A stretch of DNA of 64,000 nucleotides, taken from positions 124,001 to 188,000 of the forward strand of contig JACEFZ010002053.1 in the NCBI GenBank assembly GCA_014155875.1, written 5' to 3'. The translations under genes and the position numbers were made by a program. The notes below the pieces were generated by a model, which was not told where the DNA came from, made no database searches, and saw only the letters and a program-made list of their open reading frames with translations. Positions 1-63,600 of the stretch are shown here, piece by piece; within the stretch, counting starts at the first letter, position 1, and the number at the start of each line of letters is the position of its first letter. Source of the DNA: Cepaea nemoralis. Taxonomy: Eukaryota > Mollusca > Gastropoda > Stylommatophora > Helicidae.

Positions 1-390
1 GATTATTTCTTCTGTTGCATTGATCATCTAAGAATAGAAATATATGTTAAAGAAATAGAGTCCATGTGTTGTTGACATTATATTATAAAATCAATAGCAT
101 CGACTGGTTATGCCAGAAAATAACAGACGGAATAAATAATACATCTCAGACTGTTGATCACAAAGAATAGTTGGACTGTTAGCATGCAAGAACTTTCCGT
201 GCATCAACCAGCACTTGTCTACATTTCATTGTTTGTGATAAATTGTGGTCTGACCAGGGATTTGATCCATACACATCCTGTAATATTCCCTGATACAACT
301 GCTCACATGTGTACATGTGTGGAGGTGAACTATGTGTTTGATATCCACATAGTGCCCAACGAGTATCTGCCTAGACTGGTGGAATGACAT
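1..390. other. Non-coding flank, nothing recognised
   Basis: No domain, repeat unit or RNA structure is visible. A 77-codon open frame exists on the plus strand (154-387), but its translation resembles no family and it has no repeat or splice context, so it is treated as chance. The stretch lies downstream of the HECW stop codon on the minus strand and could be intergenic or distal 3' UTR. Confidence 0.5.
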
Positions 391-650
391 AATCACAACT
401 GTTCCTCTCTCACAAAGTTGATTATAACTGTGCCACTCTCACAAAGTTGATTACAACTGTTCCACTCTCACAAAGTTGATTACAACTGTTCCACTCTCAC
501 AAAGTTGATTGCAACTGTGCCACTCTCACAAAGTTGATTACAACTTTGCCACTCTCATAAAGTTGATTACAACTGTTCCACTCTCACAAAGTTGATTACA
601 ACTGTGCCACTCTCACAAAATTGATTACAACTGTGCCACTCTCACATACA
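391..650. repeat. 29-bp minisatellite, about 9 copies
   Basis: The unit reads approximately CTCTCACAAAGTTGATTA followed by CAACTGTGCCA. Copies differ by single substitutions (GTGCCA/GTTCCA, ATTACA/ATTGCA). It lies about 1.4 kb beyond the HECW stop codon. Confidence 0.9.
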
Positions 651-784
651 TGGAAACAGAAAGCAGCCTGCCAAAAAATGTTTTCCTTCCTCTTCTTTCT
701 GTAGTCCTAGAGGGACTTTCTGTTGAGTAAAGCGGTTTATCAGAAGTAAGCACATCATCAAAGGCAGAGTGCAGCTACGTCAAA

Positions 785-980
785 TGGTTGAGTGGTCACT
801 ATCACTAACTGCCTATATAATACCTTGCGGTGTATGGCAGGGGGGTCTTGAGGCCTGGTTAGTGCAGTTGCTGCGAACTGTGCAGGTTAGGGTTTTCTTT
901 TTTCCCCCAACAGAAAAGAATTCGAACCAGAGTCTCCCAAAGGAAAATGTGTCATTCTAGCCACTCAGCCAGCCGCCCCT
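785..980 (-). mobile_element. tRNA-derived SINE, family A, minus-strand copy
   Basis: The reverse complement starts with a tRNA-like head (GGCGGCTGGCTGAGTGGCTA, then a B-box-like GGTTCGAAT). It continues into a body with AAGAAAACCCTAACCTGCAC and CACCGCAAGGTA. The same order of motifs occurs on the plus strand at about 28398-28645, so this is a two-copy interspersed family within the window. Boundaries are approximate. Confidence 0.75.
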
Positions 981-1174
981 CGTGGTTGAGTGGTAATAGT
1001 AAAATATTACCTGCAAACGTGACTGACTAGCACCCACAAGATGATTCACTGTCTAATGACTGTCATACTGTGTAGCTTTACATTCACTGACACCCAGGCA
1101 GAGCCTCATACACTAGCAAATTCATATTTGTATATGACCATACCAAGTATACGGTTATATTTTTGATAAGGGAG

Positions 1175-1275
1175 AAGAATACAGCCAGCAGATACTGTGC
1201 AGTTAGAATGTCAGTCTCAAACATTGAGATAACGTGGATTCTAATCCCTGGTAAGGTAACTGATTTGCATCTATC
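1175..1275 (+). mobile_element. Possible tRNA-like SINE head fragment
   Basis: The segment has an A-box-like TGCAGTTAGAATG and, about 35 bases later, a B-box-like GGATTCTAATCCC, the spacing of a pol III internal promoter. There is no clover-leaf good enough for a tRNA gene and no second copy was found, so this is a weak call. Confidence 0.3.
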
Positions 1276-1476
1276 AAAGGGGAAGCTGAAAAATGCCTAC
1301 ATGGTAACTGCTTAGGCAAGCACTCTGTTTCATCAGCCCTTCAAAATTCTCCAGGTAGACAGTTGAAATCACAGAAAGATGTAGCTGACTGTTTTGTTTT
1401 ACAAAAGTGAGGGGATGGGGAGACAAGACAGGCACAGAGTGAAAGTGGTGGGAGAAAAGGGAGAGGGGGAGGGAGG

Positions 1477-1599
<123 letters not shown>

Positions 1600-2049
1600 A
1601 GATAAAGTAAAGCACATAGAACTATTGGACAGTGAGTGAGATAAGCCACTCTTACAAGGTTACCTCTAAAATCCAGGCCTTTAAGTTTAAACAATCTCAC
1701 AAAAACAACAACAAAACCCGGTCACATTTTATAAAAGACAATTAACTCAGTATTTCAGACACACAAGACTATACAAACTAAAAATGGAGAAATGGTACAA
1801 GAAAACTTGAAATAACCACAAAGAATGTAACAATATTCTTGTGATACTTTCCCAGTCTAAAATCAATCGTTAGTGCATACGCTTGGCATAAATGACACAT
1901 GAGAACATTTGCAATCTTGAAGTTTACAGATAAATTGATACATATGTTGGATGAACTGAATGAAATTGACACAAGAAAATCAACAATATAAATCACAATG
2001 TACCAATAATGCTCGGACTACCCATAAATAAATGCAGCTGTAATGGTTT
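1600..2049 (-). other. Presumed HECW 3' UTR region
   Basis: This stretch immediately follows the HECW stop on the minus strand. No canonical AATAAA on the minus strand was found, so the 3' end cannot be placed. Nothing else is recognisable. Confidence 0.4.
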
Positions 2050-53459
<51,410 letters not shown>

Positions 53460-53739
53460 CTAAAATCACCATAGAATATCATATCTAATATAAGATGACT
53501 GTTCTGTGCAGCAAGGAGAACAAACAACTTGACCATGTATATGTCTTGAGGAAACAACAAACACAGTGATCACAATTTGTGTGGAAGTGAAAAGAACAAC
53601 TAACATAATATACATTTTCTGAACACTAACAGAGAGACAAACTGAAATATAGAAAAAACTATACTTGCTGCTTTATAGATTAGACACACACAATTTGATA
53701 AAGTGAAACACGATTAAATTATCACAATGTTTGAAAATA

Positions 53740-54110
53740 TTAAAACTGATGGGAAAGATCTCAGAGTAATAAAAATATTTACTGGAAACAAGTAGCAGCA
53801 ATTAAAATGTGAAAATAAGAGGGTAATTATGAACAGATAAAGAAGCAGTAAGACAAAGGTGTGATTTGTCACCAGATCACTTCTCTCTCTATGGCAAAAT
53901 AATAAAAAGAAAGATAAAATACAGACCAGGAATAAGGGTTGGAGGTCATAATATAAACAATTTGGGTTATACAGCTGACACAGTATTGGCAGCTGAAAAC
54001 ACAAAGATCTGCAAACAACTGTTGGACATTGTAGTGATAGAACAGAGCAAAACAAAGGACTTTCCTTGTATATTAGATTGACAGAAGCAATGGTTATATC
54101 AAGGAAATAG
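53740..54110 (+). mobile_element. RTE-like LINE relic, RT region
   Basis: DGKDLRVIKI, SPDHFSLYGKIIKR, GIRVGGHNINNLGYTADTVL, KQLLDIVVIEQSKTK and TEAMVISRK occur in order. They align with the better RTE copies; the catalytic YADD is changed to YTAD. Frameshifted. Confidence 0.8.
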
Positions 54111-54119
54111 ATAATTTCA

Positions 54120-55110
54120 AACAGACGTACGTTACAAGCAGAGGATTGTTATAGACTTTTTGATCGCAGAGAAAGAAACTGTTGTTAACATTCACAAACA
54201 TTTGTGTGCTGTTTATGGCACTTTTGCACAGTTAGTTGCTGGATGCAGAGAGTTATGGTTTCTGCAAGTGGAGATGTAAAGTTGACTGATCAGTTTCACT
54301 CTGTACGTCCTACTACAGCCAACTGCAGGATCATTTTGGAACGTGCTGACATTATTATTGGCAGAGATAGGCCAATCACAAGTCAACAATTGTCCACGCA
54401 GCTTTCAACAAGCAAAGGAAGTAGGATCAACATTTTCAAAAGTCTAGGATATTAAAAGGTTTGTGTAAGATGGCTTCCTTGAGCTCTCACAGAAGACCAT
54501 AAGGTCCACACAAAAAACAATTTGTTTGGAATTGTTGCGGCAGTTCGAGACAGATGCGGATGTTTTTTTGTCAAACATTGTGACAGGGGGCGAAACTTGG
54601 GTTCATCATTTTGAGCCAGAGACAGAAAGATAGTCAATGGAGTGGCATCATCCTCAATCACCAGTGAGGAAAAAACTCAAAACAACTCCATCAGCCAGTA
54701 AAGTCATCCTCACTGTATTTTGTGACATTGTTTGGGTTATTCTCGTGGATGTGCTGCCAAAAGGTGAAACCATCAATTTGTAAATTTACATCAAAACATT
54801 CACAAAACTCAATCGTTGTTACTGCAGGCTTCACAAGAATTGAGAGCAACTGCTTCTCCTTCCCGACAACAAGCGTTCTTACATAAGTTTGCAAAGAAGG
54901 GAGGCAATCGACAAAATGTGGAATGTACTGCCCCATCCACGTAGACAAGACCTGGCATTATCTGATTTCCATCTCGATGAACGCAAAAGAAGAAGAAGAA
55001 GAAGAAGAAGAAGAAGAAGAAGAAGAAGAAGAAGAAGAAGAAGAAGAAGATTTCCATCTTCTCGGTCCCCTTAAGAAAGCTATCCATGGGACAAAATGTG
55101 TGTTATTAAC
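54120..55110 (+). mobile_element. Mariner-like transposon relic with embedded (GAA)n
   Basis: Readable pieces: RADIIIGRDRPITSQQLSTQL, STSKGSRINIFKSLGY, KVCVRWLP.ALTEDHK, a frameshifted GGETWVHHFEPETE-like region, then LPHPRRQDLALSDFHL and LLGPLKKAIHGTKC. Between the last two, an AGAAGA run of about 60 bases is bounded by two copies of GATTTCCATCT. Many stops. Confidence 0.85.
54986..55050. repeat. (GAA)n microsatellite inside a mariner
   Basis: About 20 GAA/AGA triplets, flanked by GATTTCCATCT at 54963-54973 and 55049-55059. Poly-Glu/Arg/Ser open frames here are artefacts. Confidence 0.95.
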
Positions 55111-55149
55111 GGTTAAAGAGATAATAATTGTGATGCATAATTCCTGACC

Positions 55150-55510
55150 TACCCTAGTAGCTTCCCTCAAAATGGCCAGATTGCTCATTTTGGCTGTCCA
55201 ATTAACTTTCAGCATTCTTCTATAAAACCACATCTCCAAGGCTTCTATGGGTTTTTTTCCGCCTGTTTACTAATTATCCAGGATTCACAGCTGTATGTTA
55301 AAATTGGTTTATTTAAAATGCAAAAAAACTTTTTCTAACTTTCAAGGACAAGGACTTGCTGCATAAAATGTCTTTCATTTGATAGAATGTAGTTTTTGCT
55401 TGCCCTATTCTGTTCTTGATCTCAGTGAATGCATCTTCCATCTGATGTTATCCATGTGCCCAGATATCTGAATTTCTGCACTTGCCCCAAAATAAGGTCA
55501 TGTTGTGGCT
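55150..55510 (-). mobile_element. LINE relic, post-RT region
   Basis: The minus strand reads ALEMWFYRRMLKVNWTAKMS, then NLAILREATRVG, matching the A.EMW.YRRML.I.WT...N..VL block of LINE proteins. A degraded region toward 55500 includes a possible GTWITSDGR-like stretch. Confidence 0.7.
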
Positions 55511-55689
55511 ACTGCAGAAATTCAGAATATCTGGAGTACTGAAATATGATATCAGACCTGTTCTGCTTATAGCAGTGAACCTTGAAGAGCTTGGAGGCAG
55601 TAGAGATGTTGTTACTGAGCTGAATGCTGTGAATACCTTGGACTGTCAGAGTAACTGACAACTGCCTGCAAGAGGCTAATGAAAGTAGA

Positions 55690-55935
55690 ACTGTATATAC
55701 AACCACAAGAAAGAGATAGTATTCTTTGGTTATATGATAACAGCGGGACTGGAGAACACTGTGGTAACTGGGCAGATCAGTGCTAGAACAGGCAGGGGCT
55801 GATGGAGAGAAATCATGCTTGATTATCTAAGCTAGTAGCCTGGGGGAACATCATTGATAGAATTGATCCAGAACACCAGCATTCCTTCACACATCAATGT
55901 CTGTGCCATCTGGCAAGGTGCATGATGATGATTAT
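55690..55935 (+). mobile_element. LINE 3' end relic with (GAT)n tail
   Basis: KKEIVFFGYMITAGLENTVV followed by TGQISARTGRG is the FFGHVMR..GLEN.V.TGKI..R.GRG block. It ends near GGCAAGGTGCATGATGATGA, paralleling the RTE 3' end. It lies head-to-head with the minus-strand piece at 55150-55510. Confidence 0.7.
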
Positions 55936-56900
55936 TGTTTCCACAAGTTATAACCATAAGCAGTTAAGAATGGACTTGAAAGTCCAATGTAATTTTTAAC
56001 AGACTACTTGGCGGATGGCATCTGAAGCAAATACATCTTCCCTCAGATGAATACAAACAGCTCACTTCCCACCATGCCTGACAAGCAATTCATACATTGC
56101 CATCATGTTCACTCTTTGCAGGTAAAATTCAATTTAACTGCTTAGTCACACCACTGTGCTACACACTGAGAAAACCAGATAATAGTGTAACCAGAAAGTC
56201 CTTTGTCTATATCCCATTGGGAAAATTAAATAGAGTTAGACATGGACAAGAGAATTGCAGAGAGAGATGAATAATATGGGGAGGTATGGAGGGCAGCTGA
56301 AAGAGATAGCAAAGGATTTGGTTAACTTGGTGTGAATTTGCTCAGGGCTTATCTTCAACTATAGATAAGATAAGATGAAGAGGAAGAGAAAGAAAAGGAG
56401 GAGAAAGAAGGAGGAGGAAAAGAAGAAGAGAAATTGTGCTACTTATGCTGAAATCAGCAACAAGACATAATCTCAAAGTCTAAAATTATGATGTTAAACA
56501 TTGTGGCCGACAGCTAAACCATGCACTTAACAATTTACCTATCACCAATTAAAGATTTATATCATTCTTATCTGTGATCAGTTTTATGACCAGAAATATC
56601 CTCAATAACTGAAAACATTTTTAACAGCCTGACTTTGTTCTCTATGTGTTTCCTCAGCTATGTTGTGAAGATTTCAGGGTTTTTCAACTTTAACTTTTTC
56701 CTTTTTAGGAATTTTCCCCAACCTTGAAACTGCAAATTGTGATGCCTAGTTTTCCCTATTATCAAGGTACACTATGACCTAAAATGAAGAGATATTTCCA
56801 CTGCAGATTTACATATTTCAAGTGATGAGTCTTGACTGCCCAGCATCTCCCAGTTGGGTAAATCTACCAGCTGTATGTGTGCACATATTACTTTCTGAAG
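55936..56900 (+). other. Upstream flank with possible LINE tail at 56220-56400
   Basis: GAGGTATGGAGGGCAGCTGA, AAGAGATAGCAAAGGATTTG and GTTAACTTGGTGTGAATTTG resemble 13610-13680 and are followed by a (GAT)n/(GAA)n purine run. Otherwise no feature is supported. Confidence 0.35.
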
Positions 56901-57104
56901 TGGTTTTGTGGCCTGGTGGCTTTACAAACTCCACTTTACATTAAAGCAAACAATCCTACATGAGAGTAGTGTGCTTACAATGGGGTGCAAATCATTCATT
57001 TATAACCTCAAGGGCACAGTTGAGGGCACACAAAAAAGAGTGGTTATTGTTTGTGAATCCTCTGGAAAACCAAGTTGTAATTCTCAAATCCTATGCATTG
57101 TATT

Positions 57105-57360
57105 TAGGCATTAAGAAAACGTTTGCTGCATATCCTTTACAAGACATCTCAGTCAACCCCAGCATTTTTTTTTTAGCTATTTGTGATTTCTAGGTAAGTT
57201 TACATTCATTAGTTTGCATTGCTTCCTGAACAACCGGCACTCACAAGCATTGCATGAAAACCAACAAGGTGGCCTGCTCCAAATCACCCGCATCTGTGAT
57301 TAGACATGATTTGTGGGATTACAAAATGTGTTTGTAGCCCCTTTGCCACAGCACTGATAC
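57105..57360 (+). mobile_element. Dispersed repeat X, copy 4
   Basis: TTGCTGCATATCCTTTACAA, CAGTCAACCCCAGCATTTTT, TTTGTGATTTCTAGGTAAGT, and AAGGTGGCCTGCTCCAAATC. It covers the same core and 3' part as 26275-26510. Confidence 0.7.
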
Positions 57361-57419
57361 AGGCATATCAACCTGGAAAAGGAAAGGCTTGCATCCACTA
57401 GAGTGGAGTTTGCATAGAG

Positions 57420-57552
57420 GCCGCTTCCCTAAGCCAGTATCCAAGTACAGAGTCCCCTTCCCTAACCAGTATCCAAGTACAGAGTCCCCTTCCCTAACCA
57501 GTATCCAAGTAGGAGTCCCCTTCCCAAACCAGTATCCAAGTACAGAGTCGCC
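57420..57552. repeat. 34-bp tandem repeat, 4 copies
   Basis: The unit is CCTTCCCTAACCAGTATCCA, AGTACAGAGTCCCC. The third copy is slightly shortened. It sits inside a 137-codon minus-strand open frame (57319-57732) that shows no recognised domain. Confidence 0.9.
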
Positions 57553-57825
57553 CTTCTCCTCTCCTAGCTCAGAAACAAGCTGGCTGTGCAAAATAGGTAC
57601 TGAAAGTCCACATCTGAGAGGTATTGAGGTTTTGGTCTGGTCATAATTCAACACAGCACACATGGACTGGCTTGGATTAAGTCTAATGTTTCCTCCACAG
57701 ATATTAGCTGTTTCGTTGTCAACAGACTTCAAGCCAAGGGGAACAGAGAAGAGGAATTCACATAAAATCCTGGACTGAGAACATCAAAAAATGTGCTAGT
57801 CAATAGTAATCTTGCACTTATACAT

Positions 57826-59110
57826 ATATGTGATGTACATGGGGGTGTATGGTTATTTATGAACTGTCTTGATGGCTCCAATCAGAGTTCCTCAACTGAT
57901 ATATGATATATTCCATGACCGAGTGATGTACATGGGGGTGTATGGTTATTTATGAACTGTCTTGATGGCTCCAACAGAGTTCCTCAACTGATATATGATA
58001 TATTCCATGACCGAGTGATGTACATGCGGGTGTATGGTTATTTATGAACTGTCTTGATGGCTCCAACAGAGTTCCTCAAGCTGATATATGATATATTCCA
58101 TGACCGAGTGATGTACATGGGGGTGTATGGTTATTTATGAACTGTCTTGTTGGCTCCAACAGAGTTCCCCAACTGATATATGATATATTCCATGACCGAG
58201 TGATGTACATGGGGGTGTATGGTTATTTATGAACTGTCTTGATGGCTCCAACAGAGTTCCTCAACTGATATATGATATATTCCATGACCGAGTGATGTAC
58301 ATGGGGGTGTATGGTTATTTATGAACTGTCTTGATGGCTCCAACAGAGTTCCTCAACTGATATATGATATATTCCATGACCGAGTGATGTACATGGGGGT
58401 GTATGGTTATTTATGAACTGTCTTGATGGCTCCAACAGAGTTCCTCAACTGATATATGATATATTCCATGACCGAGTGATGTACATGGGGGTGTATGGTT
58501 ATTTATGAACTGTCTTGATGGCTCCAACAGAGTTCCTCAACTGATATATGATATATTCCATGACCGAGTGATGTACATGGGGGTGTATGGTTATTTATGA
58601 ACTGTCTTGATGGCTCCAACAGAGTTCCTCAACTGATATATGATATATTCCATGACCGAGTGATGTACATGGGGGTGTATGGTTATTTATGAACTGTCTT
58701 GATGGCTCCAACAGAGTTCCTCAACTGATATATGATATATTCCATGACCGAGTGATGTACATGGGGGTGTATGGTTATTTATGAACTGTCTTGATGGCTC
58801 CAACAGAGTTCCTCAACTGATATATGATATATTCCATGACCGAGTGATGTACATGGGGGTGTATGGTTATTTATGAACTGTCTTGATGGCTCCAACAGAG
58901 TTCCTCAACTGATATATGATATATTCCATGACCGAGTGATGTACATGGGGGTGTATGGTTATTTATGAACTGTCTTGTTGGCTCCAACAGAGTTCCCCAA
59001 CTGATATATGATATATTCCATGACCGAGTGATGTACATGAGGGTGTATGGTTATTTATGAACTGTCTTAGTGACTCCAACAGAGTTCCCCAACTGATATA
59101 TGATATATTT
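57826..59110. repeat. 92-bp satellite array, 14 copies
   Basis: The unit starts GTGATGTACATGGGGGTGTA, continues TGGTTATTTATGAACTGTCT, TGATGGCTCCAACAGAGTTC and CTCAACTGATATATGATATA, and ends TTCCATGACCGA. Copies are nearly identical; differences are mostly in the first and last copies. This suggests recent homogenisation. Confidence 0.97.
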
Positions 59111-59779
59111 TGTTCTCATTTTCTTGTTTACAATTTTCTGTAGTTCTGTCTGTTCGCTATCAGAAAATGTCATCAGGATATCAAAAGTGATTAATATTTA
59201 TTCACTAACAGCAATCCTGACATATTTTCTTAGACTTAATTAGATGTCCACTGTGTAAGAGAAACAATTCAGTACACATCCCTGTCTTTAGGTGTTGCAT
59301 TAGTCATAAATGGTTGTTAATATTTTATAGCTACCGTTTGTTGCCAATATATGTTCTGTATTGTTCTAGGATCCTTGCAGCTAACATTTAAACATTGCAG
59401 CATTTTCATGATTTTCTCAGGTTTCACTGTCATGCTTTTGTGTAGTCTGTGAAGCATCAGTAATGATCTGTTGTTACTTCTTTAGCTCTTTGTCGGGGAA
59501 CATTTAGGAAAGATAAATAGGGATCAGAGGAAAATTTCCAGAATCAGAGTTCCCAGATATTTATCCAGAAAATACACATAAACAAATTAGAAACAGACAT
59601 AGAAACTCAGGATCAGCAATGGGAGTGCACTGTGAAACTGGCCAACAAGGAGAAACATTAACAGCGGTTGTCAGGGAATGTTGCACATGGAAAACTGAGC
59701 GGCTAGAGCTGACTGGCAAAGTTTTTAGGATAGTGAAATAAGTTAAGACTGGTAGGAGATCAGATGAGATCTAGTTGTA
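59111..59779. other. Upstream flank, nothing recognised
   Basis: No supported feature. Confidence 0.5.
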
Positions 59780-59912
59780 CCTCTGAAGTCAGAGTGGGTT
59801 TGCGTGATGGTGAGAGACATTGGTAATAGGGAAAGCTAATCCACACATAAAAATCAGTCCATTGCCCTAGAAGTAGTATGATCGAGTTCAAAACGAGTGA
59901 ACAAACAAACAA
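59780..59912 (+). mobile_element. SINE family B, 3' fragment
   Basis: CCTCTGAAGTCAGAGTGGGT, GGTAATAGGGAAAGCTAATC and CACACATAAAAATCAGTCCA match 26830-26920. It ends in an (AAAC)n-like tail immediately before the 45-bp array. Confidence 0.75.
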
Positions 59913-62546
59913 AGATCTAGTTGTTGGTATACCAGTTAGTTAGAGATTGTATTGAAGAGATCTAGTTGTTAGTATACCAGTTAGTTAGAGATAGTATTGA
60001 AGAGATCTAGTTGTTAGTATACCAGTTAGTTAGAGATGGTATTGAAGAGATCTAGTTGTTAGTATACCAGTTAGTTAGAGATGGTATTGAAGAGATCTAG
60101 TTGTTAGTATACCAGTTAGTTAGAGATGGTATTGAAGAGATCTAGTTGTTAGTATACCAGTTAGTTAGAGATGGTATTGAAGAGATCTAGTTGTTAGTAT
60201 ACCAGTTAGTTAGAGATGGTATTGAAGAGATCTAGTTGTTAGTATACCAGTTAGTTAGAGATAGTATTGAAGAGATCTAGTTGTTAGTATACCAGTTAGT
60301 TAGAGATGGTACTGAAGAGATCTAGTTGTTAGTATACCAGTTAGTTAGAGATAGTATTGAAGAGATCTAGTTGTTAGTATACCAGTTAGTTAGAGATGGT
60401 ACTTGAAGAGATCTAGTTGTTAGTATACCAGTTAGTTAGAGATAGTATTGAAGAGATCTAGTTGTTAGTATACCAGTTAGTTAGAGATGGTATTGAAGAG
60501 ATCTAGTTGTTGGTATACCAGTTAGTTAGAGATAGTATTGAAGAGATCTAGTTGTTGGTATACCAGTTAGTTATAGATGGTATTGAAGAGATCTAGTTGT
60601 TAGTATACCAGTTAGTTAGAGATGGTATTGAAGAGATCTAGTTGTTAGTATACCAGTTAGTTAGAGATGGTACTGAAGAGATCTAGTTGTTGGTATACCA
60701 GTTAGTTAGAGATGGTATTGAAGAGATCTAGTTGTTAGTATACCAGTTAGTTAGAGATAGTATTGAAGAGATCTAGTTGTTAGTATACCAGTTAGTTAGA
60801 GATGGTATTGAAGAGATCTAGTTGTTAGTATACCAGTTAGTTAGAGATGGTATTGAAGAGATCTATCTAGTTGTTAGTATACCAGTTAGTTAGAGATAGT
60901 ATTGAAGAGATCTAGTTGTTAGTATACCAGTTAGTTAGAGATGGTACTGAAGAGATCTAGTTGTTAGTATACCAGTTAGTTAGAGATGATATTGAAGAGA
61001 TCTAGTTGTTAGTATACCAGTTAGTTATAGATAGTATTGAAGAGATCTAGTTGTTGGTATACCAGTTAGTTAGAGATGGTATTGAAGAGATCTATCTAGT
61101 TGTTAGTATACCAGTTAGTTAGAGATAGTATTGAAGAGATCTAGTTGTTGGTATACCAGTTAGTTATAGATAGTATTGAAGAGATCTAGTTGTTGGTATA
61201 CCAGTTAGTTAGAGATGGTATTGAAGAGATCTATCTAGTTGTTAGTATACCAGTTAGTTAGAGATAGTATTGAAGAGATCTAGTTGTTAGTATACCAGTT
61301 AGTTAGAGATAGTATTGAAGAGATCTAGTTGTTAGTATACCAGTTAGTTATAGATAGTATTGAAGAGATCTAGTTGTTAGTATACCAGTTAGTTAGAGAT
61401 AGTATTGAAGAGATCTAGTTGTTAGTATACCAGTTAGTTAGAGATAGTATTGAAGAGATCTAGTTGTTAGTATACCAGTTAGTTAGAGATAGTATTGAAG
61501 AGATCTAGTTGTTAGTATACCAGTTAGTTATAGATAGTATTGAAGAGATCTAGTTGTTAGTATACCAGTTAGTTAGAGATAGTATTGAAGAGATCTAGTT
61601 GTTGGTATACCAGTTAGTTAGAGATGGTATTGAAGAGATCTAGTTGTTGGTATACCAGTTAGTTAGAGATGGTACTGAAGAGATCTAGTTGTTGGTACAC
61701 CAGTTAGAGATGGTATTGAAGAGATCTAGTTGTTGGTATACCAGTTAGTTAGAGATGGTATTGAAGAGATCTAGTTGTTAGTATACCAGTTAGTTAGAGA
61801 TGGTATTGAAGAGATCTAGTTGTTGGTATACCAGTTAGTTAGAGATGGTATTGAAGAGATCTAGTTGTTGGTATACCAGTTAGTTAGAGATGGTATTGAA
61901 GAGATCTAGTTGTTGGTATACCAGTTAGTTAGAGATGGTATTGAAGAGATCTAGTTGTTGGTATACCAGTTAGTTAGAGATTGTATTGAAGAGATCTAGT
62001 TGTTAGTATACCAGTCAGTTAGAGATGGTATTGAAGAGATCTAGTTGTTGGTATACCAGTTAGTTAGAGATGGTATTGAAGAGATCTAGTTGTTAGTATA
62101 CCAGTTAGTTAGAGATGGTATTGAAGAGATCTAGTTGTTAGTATACCAGTTAGTTAGAAATGGTATTGAAGAGATCTAGTTGTTGGTATACCAGTTAGTT
62201 AGAGATGGTATTTAAGAGATCTAGTTGTTGGTATACCAGTTAGTTAGAGATAGTATTGAAGAGATCTAGTTGTTGGTATACCAGTTAGTTAGAGATGGTA
62301 TTGAAGAGATCTAGTTGTTAGTATACCAGTTAGTTAGAGATGGTATTGAAGAGAGATCTAGTTGTTAGTATACCAGTTAGTTAGAGATGGTATTGAAGAG
62401 ATCTAGTTGTTAGTATACCAGTTAGTTAGAGATGGTTTTGAAGAGATCTAGTTGTTGGTATACCAGTCAGTTAGAGATGGTATTGAAGAGATCTAGCTGT
62501 TAGTATACCAGTTAGTTAGAGATGGTATTGAAGAGATCTAGTTGTT
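59913..62546. repeat. 45-bp satellite array, about 58 copies
   Basis: The unit is AGAGATCTAGTTGTTAGTAT, ACCAGTTAGTTAGAGATGGT, ATTGA. Main variants are GTTGGTATACC, GATAGTATT and TTATAGAT. A few units carry a 4-base ATCT insertion at 60864, 61091 and 61230, the same change within similar neighbours, pointing to block duplication. Stops in most frames. Confidence 0.97.
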
Positions 62547-63079
62547 CTAAATTACTGCATGTATTGGGGGGCTAATGATTCCTGTGAACGACATTCATCA
62601 GTTAGGTCATCAAATATGGCAATGTTCTGTGTATGTAAGCAACCTTTAAAGTAGATTATCTTCTATGGTGTGTTTCTTATCTTGAATGCAAGACAACCAC
62701 AGCAATGCCTAACATACAATTGTATTCAAACCTGGCAATATGTTGTTTACACTGTGATATGTGAGCATTTTATGGCTGCCAAATCATGAAATATCTACCA
62801 GGTAGGCAGTCTACCTTCTAAACTTAAAATAGGCTGTGCATGGTTTAGAATACTCTTAATTTAAGTAGCGACAAATCTGGATCACTTCAATGTTGCTTTG
62901 TTTGCTCTGTTCAGTTTTTCAGTTTTACGTGTGTCATGCTAATAATAGTTGTCAAGTTTACGGTGTCCTAACTTAATCAAATCAGACTGGCACACTCATG
63001 GGGTAATCTGGCAAAGAAAGCAAACAAATGTATCACCAATGTAACTAGTTGAAATACTGTTGGTTTCTTCAATAACATT

Positions 63080-63080
<1 letters not shown>
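62547..63080. other. Upstream flank, nothing recognised
   Basis: No supported feature on either strand. Confidence 0.5.

Positions 63081-63081
<1 letters not shown>

Positions 63082-63155
<74 letters not shown>
63082..63155. repeat. (TA)n microsatellite
   Basis: About 36 TA dinucleotides, in the same position relative to repeat Y as the run at 8943-9033. Confidence 0.97.
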
Positions 63156-63159
<4 letters not shown>

Positions 63160-63600
63160 AAGTGTATGTATGTAAATATGTATGTCCTTTATTTTTTCGC
63201 TAACGGCCCATCCGATTGAGATGAAATTTTCTACACGTCTTCCTTTCATTCCAGAGCTGCCAACTGTGATATTTTTTAAGTGTGAAATCGCCTGCTTACT
63301 CAGTATTATTTCATTTTTCATTAAAATTTATATATAGCTAAGGGACTTAACTCTAGAAAAAGTTATTTCAAGGGGCATAACTTTTAATAACATTGTTGTA
63401 TAACTTATAGTCATATTGTTGTATCGTTTTCAAAGATTTATAAACTCTTTGTCTATAGTTATGTACCGGCATATGAGTTATAATAAATAATGATACAATC
63501 TTTTAGACATTTTCAAAGTTTACATAAAAATAATGCATAATGCATAACATTGTAACTCATCTTTCCTTTCTATACTTAAGAAGTTATCTAAAAGATGTTG
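63156..63600 (+). mobile_element. Dispersed repeat Y, copy 2
   Basis: Matches 9034-9625 in the same orientation and order. The match ends near AAAAGATGTTGAA. Confidence 0.75.

Noticed and set aside
54809..55239. Poly-Phe, poly-Ser, poly-Arg or poly-Glu proteins
   Set aside because: They are translations of the GAA triplet run inside a dead mariner.
57319..57732. A 137-codon minus-strand frame as an upstream HECW exon
   Set aside because: It holds a 34-bp tandem repeat and nothing resembling C2 or HECW N domains. A faint LINE-like look was too weak to call.
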